A stretch of 6,624 bases of DNA from CAZYVA01 sp964650695. GTDB taxonomy: Bacteria; Bacillota; Clostridia; Lachnospirales; Lachnospiraceae. Every line of letters starts with the position of its first letter. Position 1 is the stretch's first letter. The position numbers were made by a program, and so were the translations under genes. Positions 6,502-6,624 of this stretch are shown piece by piece. The notes beneath the pieces are model-generated. The model worked only from the letters and a program-made list of their open reading frames with translations, was not told the origin of the DNA and ran no database searches. The DNA lies in assembly GCA_964650695.1 (NCBI GenBank), contig CAZYVA010000098.1:1-6624 (forward strand), given 5' to 3'.

Positions 6502-6538
6502 ATTCTCAATCAATATTATACGGGATATAATATTGGAT
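6478..6538. repeat. 27-bp inverted repeat with nested palindromes, probable tandem operator
   Basis: Positions 6478-6504 and 6512-6538 are perfect reverse complements (27 bp) around a 7-nt spacer, CTCAATC. Each arm is itself a palindrome: AATATTATA, a 5-nt centre, TATAATATT (6482-6504, centre TCCCG; 6512-6534, centre CGGGA). So there are four identical 9-bp half-sites, and the two sites are exact reverse complements of each other, 30 bp centre to centre (about three helical turns). The first site covers the promoter spacer and the -10 box; the second covers the start of the transcript. This fits autorepression by the regulator encoded next; binding is inferred. Confidence 0.8.
6485..6513 (-). 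promoter_or_regulatory. Possible antisense promoter toward tcdA
   Basis: On the minus strand TTGATT (6508-6513, 4 of 6) precedes a perfect TATAAT (6485-6490) by 17 nt. It arises from the symmetry of the repeat and may be incidental. If active, the transcript would start near 6478 and run antisense into tcdA. Confidence 0.25.
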
Positions 6539-6582
6539 AAAAATATAGCATTTAAAGCTTTTTATCGTGTATGTCAGAGAAA

Positions 6583-6587
6583 AGGAG
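6583..6587 (+). promoter_or_regulatory. Ribosome binding site of the PadR-type gene
   Basis: AGGAG lies 8 nt before the ATG at 6596 but only 2 nt before the in-frame ATG at 6590. The spacing selects 6596 as the start. Confidence 0.8.
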
Positions 6588-6595
6588 TCATGCAT

Positions 6596-6624
6596 ATGGT
6601 TTTTAATACAGGCGCTGCTCTCTT
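6596..6624 (+). CDS. PadR-family transcriptional regulator, 5' end only
   Basis: Only the first nine full codons and two bases remain, reading MVFNTGAAL and then very probably L. From memory of the family, this opening is a recurrent N-terminus of short clostridial PadR-like winged-helix regulators (roughly 100-110 residues), where it is followed by a helix leading into the DNA-binding domain. The strong promoter with a double palindrome over it supports a self-regulated transcription factor. Such PadR genes are often followed by a membrane protein of the DUF1700 type, which would lie beyond the window. An alternative start two codons upstream (6590) has poor ribosome binding site spacing. 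The identification rests on about ten residues. Confidence 0.6.

Noticed and set aside
6478..6538. Large inverted repeat as an insertion-sequence end, MITE or terminator of tcdA
   Set aside because: There is no transposase, no target duplication seen, and no U tract directly after the stem. Coincidence with a perfect promoter and a following regulator gene favours an operator.

Overview
The window looks like chromosomal DNA from a low-to-moderate GC Firmicute, most likely a gut-type Clostridia/Lachnospiraceae relative. The reasons are strong AGGAGG-type ribosome binding sites, sigma-A-like promoters, AT-rich intergenic DNA, and proteins that resemble clostridial members of their families. This placement is inferred from protein style, not from a marker gene.

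Left part (1-2451): a MurR/RpiR-type regulator (65-922, minus strand) is divergent from an alanine dehydrogenase gene, ald (1259-2380, plus strand). The 336-bp region between them holds a plausible promoter for each gene. Between the two promoters lie two palindromes sharing AATTG/CAATT half-sites, about 22 bp centre to centre. This is a natural place for the regulator to act on itself and on ald. A GC-rich hairpin terminator follows ald, and a weaker terminator-like hairpin sits at the left edge.

Middle and right part (2592-6432): three plus-strand genes are tex (RNA-binding/transcription accessory protein), a YitT-family membrane protein and a TcdA-like tRNA t6A37 dehydratase. The last two overlap by ATGA and are probably translationally coupled. 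The tex-yitT gap (119 bp) has no convincing plus-strand terminator, so all three may be co-transcribed. They are housekeeping or poorly characterised functions with no shared pathway that I can name.

Right edge (6433-6624): an AT-rich region carries a perfect consensus promoter (TTGACA, 17 bp, TATAAT). It is embedded in a 27-bp perfect inverted repeat with a 7-bp spacer, and each arm is itself a palindrome. It drives a gene cut by the window end, whose first residues (MVFNTGAALL) look like a clostridial PadR-family regulator. This nested operator is the most striking non-coding structure here. I see no mobile element, CRISPR array, RNA gene or clearly new multi-gene system.
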